A DNA stretch of 9,799 nt. Origin: JAVKSM01 sp039583705 (GTDB lineage Bacteria > Actinomycetota > Actinomycetes > Mycobacteriales > Pseudonocardiaceae). Numbering within the stretch: the stretch's first letter is position 1; every line of letters begins with the position of its first letter. The stretch spans positions 1-9,799 of the forward strand of contig JAVKSM010000115.1 of assembly GCA_039583705.1 (NCBI GenBank), read 5' to 3'. The position numbers and the translations under genes are program-made. The notes under the pieces are model-generated. The model did no database searches and was not told the origin of the DNA. It saw nothing but the letters and a program-made list of their open reading frames with translations. This document shows positions 1 to 6,393 of the stretch, piece after piece.

Positions 1-117
1 ACCGTCCACCAAACCAACCGCAAGCGGGCACTCAGACACGCCGCCTGAGCCCGGGGTTGACAGAGGGTGTCTCATCCGCTCTCCCTCCCACCTACCTCGT
101 TCCCGGGTACCCACTGC
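1..117. other. Edge region downstream of ppc, with a weak stem-loop
   Basis: No complete gene is visible here. On plus, frame 1 is open from the window edge to a TGA at 46-48 and would end in NRKRALRHAA. This could be the tail of a gene converging on ppc, but 15 codons cannot establish that. CTCAG at 31-35 pairs with CTGAG at 45-49, and GGG (26-28) can pair with CCC (50-52) across a two-base bulge. The result is a GC-rich hairpin about 70 nt beyond the ppc stop. It could act as a bidirectional terminator, but it has no T-tract. A GGGTACCC palindrome lies at about 105-112. Function is not established. Confidence 0.25.
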
Positions 118-2883
118 TCAGCCCGTGTTCTTCAGCCCGGCCGCGATCCCGTTGACCGTGAGCAGCAGCGCGCGGTGCAGGTCCGGGTCCGGCTCGGCCA
201 CCTGCCGGCACCGGGCCATCAGCCCGACCTGCAGGTGGTGCAGCGGCTCCAGGTACGCCGCGCGGAGCGCCAACGTGTGCCGCAGCACCGGGTGGCGGGA
301 CAGCAGGCAGTCCGCGTCGAGCAGCCGGAGGACCTCGCGCAGCGTCCGCTCGTGCTCGGCCACGATGTCGTCGAAGATCGACTGCAGCCGAGGGTCGACC
401 AGTTCGACGTAGAAACCGGCGATCCGCAGGTCGGTCTTGGCCAGGGTCATCTCGACGTTGCCCAGCAGGTTCCGGAAGAACGCCCACTGCCGCATCTCGT
501 CGAGAACGGCGCCGTACCCGGCCTCGCGGGCGGCCCGCAACCCGCTACCCAGGCCGTACCAGCCCGGCACCACCATCCGCGCCTGGGTCCAGCCGAACAC
601 CCACGGGATCGCGCGCATGTCCGCAAGCGTGGGCAGGCTGCGACCAGGCCGCCATGACGGCCGCGAGCCGACGTTGAGCCGGCCCAGCTCGTCCACCGGG
701 GTGGCCGTGGCGAAGAACTCCGGCAGGCCGGGTCGCTCGACCAGGCCCCGGTAAGTGACCCGGGCCGCGTCGCTGACCACGCACATCGCCTCGTCCCAGC
801 GGTCGAGGGTGTCCATCGGCACGGACGAGGACTGGTGGAGCAGCGTCGCCTCGAGCACCGCCGCCAGCGTGATCTCGAGGTTGTCGTACGCCAGCGCGGG
901 CAGCGAGAACTTGTCGGAGACCACCTCGCCCTGCTCGGTCACCTTCATCGTGGCGTCCACCGTGCCGAACGGCGCCGCCATGATCGCCTCGGCCGCCGGG
1001 CCGCCGCCCCGTCCGACCGACCCACCCCGACCGTGGAAGAGCCGCAGCCGGATCCCGTGCGCCGCCGCCACGTCGCGCAATTGACGCTGCGCGCGGTGGA
1101 TCTCCCACTGCGAGCTCGTGATGCCGGCGCCCTTGTTGGAGTCCGAGTAGCCGAGCATGACTTCCTGCAGCTCGCCCCGGTTGCGGACCTGCTGCCGGTA
1201 GCCCGCGTCGGAGAGCAGCTCATCCAGCAGCTCACCCGCCCGCGAGAGCTCCTCGACGGTCTCGAACAACGGCACCACATCCACGGACGACCGGCCGGCA
1301 CCGGGTGTCAGGTCGACCATGCCGGCCTCCCGGGCCAGCACGGTGGCCGCGAGCACGTCGTCGACGCCCCGGCACATCGACACGACGTACGTGCTGGCCG
1401 CTGCCTGACCGTGGGTGTGTTGCGCGTCGTGCAGCATGTCGAACGTCGCCAGCGCGGCGGCGGCCGCGGCGGGAAGCTCGCCGTGCCGCGCGGCCAGCGG
1501 GCGCCCGCCGGCCAGCTCACGCGACAGCAGCGCGGTGCGCTTCGCCCGGTCCAGCTCCGCGTACGGCCGGTCGAGCTCGCCGAGCCGCTCGTACAACGCA
1601 CCCAGCGCGGCGTGGTGCACGTCGCTGTGCTCGCGGACGTCGAGCGTCGCCAGGTGCAGGCCCAGCGCTCGGGCGGTACGCAGGGCGGTGGCCACGGTGC
1701 CCTCGGCGATCCGTTCGCCGAGATGCCCTCGCAGCGAGCGGTCGACCACTTCGAGGTCGGCGACGTAGCCCGCCGCGCCGAGGTAGTCACGTCCCTCGCG
1801 GTGCGGCCGGCCGTCGCGCAGCCGCTCCCGGCTGCCCTCCAGGCGCGCCCGGATGTAGGAGCACTTCAGCCGGTAAGGCTCGTTCAGGTAGAGCCGGATG
1901 TAGCGATCATGGATCTCGGGGAGCGCCCGGCGGTCGCGGGCCAGCGAGGCGCGCAGCTCCTCGGACACCCCGACCAGGCGGGTCGACACGCTCAGCTCGG
2001 AGACCAGGCGCTCACACAGGTCGAGGTGGATCCGCAGGGCGCGGTCGGCGTAGAGCCCCAGCACCTCCCGGGTGACCTCAGGCGTCACGTTGGGGTTGCC
2101 GTCGCGGTCACCGCCGACCCAGCAACCCAGCACCAGCGGCCGGGTGTCCGGCGGGACCTCGAATCCGGCGGCGCGCGTCTCGGCCTCGAACCCGGCGACC
2201 AGGTCCGGCACAGCGCGCGCCCCGAGCTGTTCGAGGTACCAGCCGACGGCCTGGGCCTCGTCAGCCACGGTCGGCCTGCCCGGCCGGATCTCGTCGGTCT
2301 GCCACAGCAGGTCGACCAGCCTCCCGAGCTGCGCGTCCGGCACGCCGCGATCGAGTCCGTCGGCCACCTGGCGCAGGATCGCCAGCACCGACTGCCGCGA
2401 AGACTCAGTGGGGTGCGCGGTGAACACCGGACCCAGCTCGACGCGGGCCAGCGCCGCGTGCACGTGTTCGCGGTCGACCTCGCCCGCGAGCCGCCGCATC
2501 AGCCGGCGTAGGGGACCACCACTGCCGTCCGGCCGCCGGATCGTGCGCAGCTCCCGGGAACGGTGCACCTGCTCGGCCACGTTCACGAGCTGGAAGTACT
2601 TCGAAAACGCGCGGGTGAGCGCGACCGCGGTGCCGGCGTCGAGCCCGGACAGCACCGTGCTGATCTCGGCGCTGCCACTCTGCGACGCCCGGTCCGAGAG
2701 CCGCCGCACGTCCTCCACGAGCTCCACCAACTCCGGGCTGCCCTGGTGGGCGAGCGTGGCGCCGAGCACCGCGGAGAGCCTACGGATGTCAGCGCGCAGC
2801 GCCTCGTGCCCGCACTCCGAGACGACGCCGGCATACGCGACGATCGAATCAGGGGGGAGAAGCTCCGGTCCGGGAGCGGGCAC
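118..2883 (-). CDS. ppc: Phosphoenolpyruvate carboxylase
   Basis: Cytosolic enzyme that carboxylates phosphoenolpyruvate with bicarbonate to oxaloacetate and phosphate, refilling the TCA cycle. Full length at 921 aa, the usual size of the family. Motifs visible in order: FTAHPTE with catalytic His near residue 157; GGDRDGNP at ~257-264; YSDSNKG at ~579-585; FHGRGGSVGRGGGP, the mobile catalytic loop, from ~616; TEQGEV at ~649; VFGWTQ near 763; and the C-terminal GLKNTG. By comparison with E. coli PEPC, Lys ~816, Arg ~874 and C-terminal Asn 919 correspond to the aspartate-inhibitor site, so feedback inhibition by aspartate is likely (inference). A GTG at 2889 would add two codons but overlaps the GGAGG at 2889-2893. 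The GTG at 2883 has 5-nt spacing from that site and is preferred. The gene lies 124 nt behind the PLP-enzyme gene on the same strand and has no obvious strong promoter of its own. Confidence 0.97.
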   Translation of the reverse strand: MPAPGPELLPPDSIVAYAGVVSECGHEALRADIRRLSAVLGATLAHQGSPELVELVEDVRRLSDRASQSGSAEISTVLSGLDAGTAVALTRAFSKYFQLVNVAEQVHRSRELRTIRRPDGSGGPLRRLMRRLAGEVDREHVHAALARVELGPVFTAHPTESSRQSVLAILRQVADGLDRGVPDAQLGRLVDLLWQTDEIRPGRPTVADEAQAVGWYLEQLGARAVPDLVAGFEAETRAAGFEVPPDTRPLVLGCWVGGDRDGNPNVTPEVTREVLGLYADRALRIHLDLCERLVSELSVSTRLVGVSEELRASLARDRRALPEIHDRYIRLYLNEPYRLKCSYIRARLEGSRERLRDGRPHREGRDYLGAAGYVADLEVVDRSLRGHLGERIAEGTVATALRTARALGLHLATLDVREHSDVHHAALGALYERLGELDRPYAELDRAKRTALLSRELAGGRPLAARHGELPAAAAAALATFDMLHDAQHTHGQAAASTYVVSMCRGVDDVLAATVLAREAGMVDLTPGAGRSSVDVVPLFETVEELSRAGELLDELLSDAGYRQQVRNRGELQEVMLGYSDSNKGAGITSSQWEIHRAQRQLRDVAAAHGIRLRLFHGRGGSVGRGGGPAAEAIMAAPFGTVDATMKVTEQGEVVSDKFSLPALAYDNLEITLAAVLEATLLHQSSSVPMDTLDRWDEAMCVVSDAARVTYRGLVERPGLPEFFATATPVDELGRLNVGSRPSWRPGRSLPTLADMRAIPWVFGWTQARMVVPGWYGLGSGLRAAREAGYGAVLDEMRQWAFFRNLLGNVEMTLAKTDLRIAGFYVELVDPRLQSIFDDIVAEHERTLREVLRLLDADCLLSRHPVLRHTLALRAAYLEPLHHLQVGLMARCRQVAEPDPDLHRALLLTVNGIAAGLKNTG

Positions 2884-2888
2884 GGACA

Positions 2889-2893
2889 CCTCC
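2889..2893 (-). promoter_or_regulatory. Ribosome binding site of ppc that decides the start
   Basis: Read on minus, GGAGG is followed by TGTCC and then GTG at 2883. This 5-nt spacing favours the GTG at 2883 over the in-frame GTG at 2889, which is embedded in the site itself. Confidence 0.6.
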
Positions 2894-3007
2894 GGTGGCG
2901 GTGGAGGAGCAGTCGGGACAGTTCGTCGCTGTGCCGTCTCTCATCGATCCAGCCTCCGTGACCGCTGTTACCGCCCCGTTCTCGGTGGGTTACGTCGTCA
3001 CACTTGC

Positions 3008-4186
3008 TCAGGCCGGAACGCCTCGCTGCGCGGCACTGAGGCGGTGGCAGAGCGGGTCGAGGTCGCCCTCGTCGTGGTAGATGCCGAAGCCGAACCGCAG
3101 CCGGTCGTCGCGGTGGTCGGTGACGACCTTGTGGGCGCGCAGTCGGGTGGCGACCGCGCCCGCGTCGGGGAGACGGAAGGTCAGGAAATGCCCCCGTTCC
3201 GCAACCTCGGGAGCTGGCAGGAGCGTGGCGCTGCTGAGCCCGGGCACGTCGAGCGCATCGAGCCGGTCGAGGAAACCCGCCTGCAGTCGGCGGACGTGGG
3301 CGTGGATGGCCGCCACCGACAGGCCCAGCTCGCCGAGCAGCCGCTGAGCCGCGTTGAAGCGGTACAGGCCGGTGGCGTCGAAGGTCGCGCCCAGGAACCG
3401 GGCGGCGCCGCTCGGGTAGCTCACCTCATCGGGCCGGGATGGCTCGGTGAGTGTGGCGAAGCCCGCGAACCAGCCGGTGTTCACCGGGCGCTCGCCGTAG
3501 CCGGGCGGACAGTGCAGGAAGCAGGCGCCCTCGCCGGCCATCGCGTACTTGTAGCCGCCCGCCAGGTAGAAGGTCCGGCCAGCGAGCGGGGCGAGGTCGG
3601 TCGGCAGCGCCATGAAGCCGTGGTAGCCGTCGATGACCACGAACGTCTCCTCGGCGGGCACGGCGGCGGCGACCGCCTCGAGGTCGGTGACGACGAATCC
3701 GGAGTTGAAGTGCACCTGGCTGAAGAACACGAGGTCGTGGCCACCGCGGGAAGCGGCGCGGCGAAACCGCTCGGTGAAGGTGGCGAACGGCTCGGCCGCC
3801 ACGCGCTCGACGACCGCGAGCCCGGCCTCCTGCAGCCGGCGGGCCTGCCGGGCGAAGCTGTGGAACTCGCTGTCCGTGGTGAGGATGCGGGTCGGCACCG
3901 GCAGGCAGGACAGCAGCCGTAGCACCAGCTCGTGGGTGTTCGGTGCGAACGCGACCGTCGCGGCGTCGGGCAGGCCCAGCCGGCCGGCGACGTGCCGGCT
4001 GGCCTCGGGTAGTACCTCGCCCAGCAGCAGATCCCACTTGTCGTCGTGCAGTGCCGCGGCGTCGAGCCACGCACGCTGCTGCGCCTCGAACGTCACGTCC
4101 GGCCAGGGGTGATGGCTGTGCGCGGCGAGGTGCAGGCGCTCCGGATCGTTCCCGAAGAAGCGGGCGAAGTGCCGTTTGTAGCTCAT
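3008..4186 (-). CDS. Kynureninase-like class V PLP-dependent enzyme
   Basis: A 392-aa cytosolic fold-type I PLP enzyme of the aminotransferase class V / kynureninase group. Visible signs: the PLP-contacting segment VVIDGYHGF with Asp186 and His189; the Schiff-base lysine in GGYKYAMAGEG (Lys213); and a C-terminal VVTDHRDDRLRFGF segment (from ~354). The last resembles the kynureninase DFR..x..LRFG motif that carries a substrate-carboxylate arginine. The N-terminus LHLAAHSHHPWPD takes the place of the usual LAGNSLG-type segment, so the substrate may differ from kynurenine. The ATG at 4186 is preceded by GAGGGGGGCG, a good ribosome binding site. The reading frame stays open about 620 nt further upstream, but that part is a shadow of the HATPase gene. 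No other tryptophan-catabolism gene lies nearby, so context gives no substrate. Family membership is firm; the exact reaction is unknown. Confidence 0.88.
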   Translation of the reverse strand: MSYKRHFARFFGNDPERLHLAAHSHHPWPDVTFEAQQRAWLDAAALHDDKWDLLLGEVLPEASRHVAGRLGLPDAATVAFAPNTHELVLRLLSCLPVPTRILTTDSEFHSFARQARRLQEAGLAVVERVAAEPFATFTERFRRAASRGGHDLVFFSQVHFNSGFVVTDLEAVAAAVPAEETFVVIDGYHGFMALPTDLAPLAGRTFYLAGGYKYAMAGEGACFLHCPPGYGERPVNTGWFAGFATLTEPSRPDEVSYPSGAARFLGATFDATGLYRFNAAQRLLGELGLSVAAIHAHVRRLQAGFLDRLDALDVPGLSSATLLPAPEVAERGHFLTFRLPDAGAVATRLRAHKVVTDHRDDRLRFGFGIYHDEGDLDPLCHRLSAAQRGVPA

Positions 4187-4223
4187 CGCCCCCCTCGGCA
4201 GCGAAAGTCCAACCACCCTACGC

Positions 4224-4266
4224 GCGCAGCCCACCCAGCGGGTCCGCGCAGCCCACGCGCAGCCCA
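4224..4266. repeat. Three direct copies of a 10-bp repeat, spaced 22 and 11 bp
   Basis: GCGCAGCCCA occurs exactly at 4224-4233, 4246-4255 and 4257-4266, with starts 22 and 11 bp apart. That places all three on nearly the same face of the helix. The array lies between the HATPase stop (4272) and the ribosome binding site of the PLP-enzyme gene (about 4193). It could be an operator or activator array for the downstream gene, or a chance run in GC-rich DNA. Confidence 0.5.
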
Positions 4267-4271
4267 TGCAC

Positions 4272-5015
4272 CTATGCGCTGGTGGCCGTGGTTTCGAGCT
4301 CGACGCGGGTGCCCTGGTCGCTGCCGTGGATGCGGACGGTGTCCATGCAGGCGTGCATGAGGGGGATGCCGCGACGGTGGTGGGCGGCCGAGGGTGGTGG
4401 TGGGCGCCAGCGGCCGTGGTCGGTGACGGTGATGTGCAGCCGAGGTCCGGGGTGGGGGGTGATGGCGACGTCGACGAGCGCGGGGGCGTCCGCAGGGTAG
4501 GCGTGGGTGAAGGCGTTGGTGGTGGCCTCGTCGATCGCGAGCACGGTGTCGACCAGTTGCGGTGGCGGCCAGTCCAGCAGCCGGAGCCAGTCGCGGACCT
4601 CCCCGCGCACCAGCGGCAGCGCACTCTGCTCGGCCGCGACCACCAGCCGCAGCGTCGGTCCCGCAGCGTCGACGGTCGGCGGGGCCGGTGCCCGAGCCGG
4701 GTCTGCGTCCGGCTGGTCACCAGCAGGCGGGGCGTGGTCCCCAAGAAGCGGGGCGTGAGGGTGGGGCACCACGGCGAGCGGCGGATCCTCACCCCGGGCC
4801 AGTTGGGCATCCAACCAGACAGGCAACGCCTCGGGGATGGGATGGGTCCGAGACCTGGGCCGACGCCCGGCGCGACGCCCGGACAGGTGGAACCACCGCA
4901 CGCGGTGCCGCCCGCGGTGGTGGCGCCCGGTGAGGCGGTGAAACCGGGCCTCGACGCTGGCCATGCCCAGCGTGGCCGCGGCGAGCACCAGTGGGGCGAA
5001 CAGGACGATCCACAC
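4272..5015 (-). CDS. Membrane-anchored anti-sigma-factor-like HATPase (RsbW/SpoIIAB-type fold)
   Basis: The C-terminal ~125 residues carry GHKL/HATPase_c_2 motifs. DEATTNAFTHAY is the N-box with Asn ~167, VTDHGRW is the G1 box with Asp ~199, RGIPLM is the G2-like loop near 216, and GTRVELET closes the fold near 235. Actinobacteria carry many such proteins; those studied act as serine kinases or anti-sigma factors in partner-switching stress control. No sigma factor or anti-anti-sigma gene is next to this one. The chosen start gives a hydrophobic stretch at residues ~1-20 (VWIVLFAPLVLAAATLG), then a strongly basic Arg/His-rich segment (~24-56), then a Pro-rich linker. The protein is therefore probably anchored with the ATPase domain in the cytoplasm. 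The GTG at 5015 is chosen because AGGAGG lies 9 nt upstream. The frame is open to a GTG at 5213, but that extension encodes a promoter-region repeat and looks non-coding. Substrate and partner are unknown. Confidence 0.82.
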   Translation of the reverse strand: MWIVLFAPLVLAAATLGMASVEARFHRLTGRHHRGRHRVRWFHLSGRRAGRRPRSRTHPIPEALPVWLDAQLARGEDPPLAVVPHPHAPLLGDHAPPAGDQPDADPARAPAPPTVDAAGPTLRLVVAAEQSALPLVRGEVRDWLRLLDWPPPQLVDTVLAIDEATTNAFTHAYPADAPALVDVAITPHPGPRLHITVTDHGRWRPPPPSAAHHRRGIPLMHACMDTVRIHGSDQGTRVELETTATSA

Positions 5016-5024
5016 CTTCAGTGG

Positions 5025-5030
5025 CCTCCT
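5025..5030 (-). promoter_or_regulatory. Ribosome binding site of the HATPase gene
   Basis: Read on minus, AGGAGG is followed after nine bases by GTG (5015). It supports the short form of the protein, which begins at the transmembrane segment, over the 66-codon longer in-frame form starting at 5213. A CTG three bases after the site is a less likely start. Confidence 0.55.
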
Positions 5031-5170
5031 CGTCGTGCCTGTGCCGCCGGTTACAGCGGCCCGACCCGGCCCCTGGGTGCTCTGACTAGCGGTGCCCACC
5101 CAGGCCCACGGGCAAACCTCGGCCCGGGGTTGGGTGACTCCGCGGCGGTAGGCGCGTTCACCGGGTGGTG

Positions 5171-5200
5171 CTGCGACGTTGCGGACGTTGCGGGTACGAT
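5171..5200 (+). promoter_or_regulatory. Promoter candidate for the 22-codon ORF
   Basis: TACGAT at 5195-5200 matches TANNNT and agrees with the -10 consensus at four of six positions. The -35 region (about 5171-5177, CTGCGAC) is weak, as is common in actinobacteria. Transcription would begin near 5206-5208, leaving a leader of about 20 nt that contains the AGGAGG at 5216-5221. Confidence 0.4.
5175..5192. repeat. Perfect tandem 9-bp repeat upstream of the 22-codon ORF
   Basis: GACGTTGCG is repeated twice without a gap (5175-5183 and 5184-5192). It ends two bases before the TACGAT -10-like box at 5195-5200, so it covers the -35/spacer region of that promoter candidate. The position suits a regulator binding site, though no regulator is identified. 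Confidence 0.45.
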
Positions 5201-5226
5201 TTGCAAGGGACACTCAGGAGGACGTG

Positions 5227-5295
5227 ATGGTGAAGAAGATCCTGGAGTTTCTGGCGCTCCGGTGGTTGTGGAACCGCCGCAAGCACCGCGACTGA
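5227..5295 (+). CDS. Small ORF: 22-aa cationic Trp-containing peptide
   Basis: ATG at 5227, TGA at 5293-5295. The peptide starts MVKKILEFLALRWLW and ends in NRRKHRD. AGGAGG at 5216-5221 lies 5 nt before the ATG, an ideal ribosome binding site; a GTG directly upstream (5224) is an alternative start. A TACGAT box stands at 5195-5200. I count seven Lys/Arg against two acidic residues. A hydrophobic stretch (I5 to W15, with F8, W13 and W15) is followed by a basic tail, as in amphipathic membrane-surface peptides. I do not recognise the family. It could be a conserved actinobacterial small protein, a toxin-like peptide, or a leader peptide with no stable product. It diverges from the HATPase gene and converges on the 32-codon ORF at 5432-5530. 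Translation is likely from the signals; function is unknown. Confidence 0.55.
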   Translation: MVKKILEFLALRWLWNRRKHRD

Positions 5296-5431
5296 CGCCG
5301 GTCTTCCTTGCTGTGCAGTCGCCGAGGACAGGGCGGGCCCGGCCTTCCTCCATGAGGCGCGGTGACTCAGCACCCACCTCACCTCAGTGACCGACCGCCC
5401 GAGCCGTGGTCGTCGTGACGCTGCAGGCACT
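5296..5431. other. 136-nt gap between two convergent small ORFs, with an imperfect inverted repeat
   Basis: GGTGACTCAG (5361-5370) faces CTCAGTGACC (5383-5392) across a 12-nt loop. Eight of ten positions can pair; the two mismatches are symmetric. It could stop transcription from either side or serve as a protein site, but there is no T-tract. No further ORF with a ribosome binding site was seen in this gap. Confidence 0.3.
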
Positions 5432-5530
5432 TCAGATCGGGTTGACGATCCTGCGGACCAGTTGAAGCACGAGCGCTTCGAGTAGCAGGGCGACAACCGC
5501 TGCGGCGGCTTCGAGGATGAATTCTTCCAT
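5432..5530 (-). CDS. Small ORF: 32-aa single-span hydrophobic peptide
   Basis: Minus strand: ATG at 5530, TGA at 5432-5434. The peptide begins MEEFILEAAAAVVALLLEAL and continues VLQLVRRIVNPI. Reading toward the gene, GGGAG (5540-5536) stands 5 nt before the ATG, a good ribosome binding site. Residues ~4-25 are almost all Ala, Val, Leu, Ile and Phe. The N-terminus is acidic (E2, E3, E7) and Arg26-Arg27 follow the hydrophobic stretch. By the positive-inside rule this predicts one membrane helix with the C-terminus in the cytoplasm; Glu18 within the span is unusual. I do not recognise the family. The ORF converges on the cationic peptide at 5227-5295, and the two have opposite net charge, which suggests but does not show a functional pair. 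No convincing promoter is seen upstream. Confidence 0.52.
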   Translation of the reverse strand: MEEFILEAAAAVVALLLEALVLQLVRRIVNPI

Positions 5531-5742
5531 TCCCGCTCCCAGGTGGTCGAACCTCAGCGGGTCGAGGCTATGGGACAGCGGTGTCGGTCGGCGCACGACT
5601 GGTGAACGGTGGTGCGACGACCATGTGAACGCCGGGCGACACCGCGCGGGCCACGGCGTCGCGCCGGTGAGTTCATCGGCAGGCCACCGGTCGGCCAGGT
5701 CAGGGCAGCCGTCGGGTCGATCCGAAACGATAGATCATACCC
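5531..5742. other. Intergenic region between the 32-codon ORF and the acyltransferase gene
   Basis: 212 nt. It must hold the divergent start signals of the minus-strand 32-codon ORF and the plus-strand acyltransferase. An imperfect palindrome around ACCGGT lies near 5683-5696 (GGCCACCGGTCGGCC). The last ~25 bases before the acyltransferase ATG are comparatively AT-rich (ACGATAGATCATACCC) and may contain the -10 element of a leaderless transcript. No stable RNA gene was seen. Confidence 0.3.
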
Positions 5743-6393
5743 ATGACCCGGGGACAGGTACTTGCGAGCACCACGACAGCACACTATTCGTTGCTGTTGA
5801 CCACCGACGAGGACGACGTTCGCGCGGCCCAGCGGTTGCGGTACCGCGTGTTCGCCCAGGAGCAGGGAGCCACCCTCCACAGCCCTGAGGCCGGCCTGGA
5901 CGTCGACCGGTTGGACGGGTTCTGTGACCACCTCGTGGTGCGTGAGAACACCTCGGGGGAGGTCGTGGGCACCTACCGGATATTGCCGCCCCAACGCGCC
6001 GCCGCCGCTGGCGGGCTGTACTCCGACACCGAGTTCGAACTGTCCGCCGTCGCGCCGCTGCGCCGCTCGCTCATCGAGGTCGGACGGTCGTGTGTGCACC
6101 CCGAACACCGCAGCGGCGCCGTGATCGGGCTGACCTGGACCGGGATCGCCCGTTACCTCCTGCTCACCGGGCACCGCTGGCTGGCCGGCTGCGCCAGCCT
6201 CCCGCTCCTCGACGGTGGTGGCCAAGCCGCGGCCGTCTGGACGCAGGTCCGCGCTCGGCACCTCGCGCCGGCGCGGTACAGCGTCACCCCGCACCGACCG
6301 TGGCTCCCTCCTGCTGCTGCCCTGGTGCCGGCGCGGACCAGCCTCCCGCCTCTGCTGGGGCGGGCTGCGCGGCCTACCCGCGGTCGTCGATGA
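5743..6393 (+). CDS. GNAT-fold N-acyltransferase (OlsB / putative-hemolysin type) with a deleted, out-of-frame tail
   Basis: 216 aa. Family signs: RAAQRLRYRVFAQEQGA (~28-43), DVDRLDGFCDHLVV (~53-66), VVGTYRILPP (~74-83), SLIEVGRSCVHPEHRSGAVIGLTW (109-132) and GCASLPLLDGGGQAAAVW (149-166). Members use acyl-ACP to N-acylate an amino group, as OlsB does on ornithine in making ornithine lipids. From memory, homologues run to ~260-290 aa and continue after LPPLL (201-205) with a segment of the type RGYLRLGAWVCG and a C-terminal RYLRHFLG. Here LPPLLG is followed at once by an Arg-rich tail (RAARPTRGRR), while PlsC sequence appears in frame 2. The core catalytic region seems kept, so the protein may fold, but activity is doubtful. 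The ATG at 5743 has no Shine-Dalgarno; an in-frame stop at 5731 excludes an upstream start, so a leaderless transcript is likely. Confidence 0.72.
   Translation: MTRGQVLASTTTAHYSLLLTTDEDDVRAAQRLRYRVFAQEQGATLHSPEAGLDVDRLDGFCDHLVVRENTSGEVVGTYRILPPQRAAAAGGLYSDTEFELSAVAPLRRSLIEVGRSCVHPEHRSGAVIGLTWTGIARYLLLTGHRWLAGCASLPLLDGGGQAAAVWTQVRARHLAPARYSVTPHRPWLPPAAALVPARTSLPPLLGRAARPTRGRR

Noticed and set aside
835..2511. 558-codon open frame on plus, opposite ppc
   Set aside because: Its product is low-complexity, rich in Arg, Gln, Gly and Val, with no motif. It is the antisense shadow of the strongly conserved ppc gene in GC-rich DNA.
2072..3922. 616-codon open frame on plus across ppc and the PLP-enzyme gene
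   Set aside because: It runs through two well-supported genes and their gap. Its Ser/Arg/Pro-rich then Val/Gly/Arg-rich product changes character at gene borders, as a shadow does.
4187..4810. 208-codon upstream extension of the PLP-enzyme frame
   Set aside because: It overlaps the HATPase gene in another frame, is rich in Pro, Thr and Arg, and the ATG at 4186 has its own strong ribosome binding site.
5016..5213. 66-codon N-terminal extension of the HATPase (GTG at 5213)
   Set aside because: No good ribosome binding site. It would translate the 9-bp promoter repeat (RNVRNV) and overlap the promoter of the divergent small ORF.
4266..5390. 374-codon open frame on plus opposite the HATPase gene
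   Set aside because: Gly/Arg/Val-rich without motifs. The minus strand carries recognisable ATPase motifs, and the frame crosses the promoter region and the 22-codon ORF.
5296..5431. Possible strong intrinsic terminator between the two small ORFs
   Set aside because: Only an imperfect 8/10 stem with a 12-nt loop and no T-run was found. It is kept as a weak inverted repeat rather than called a terminator.
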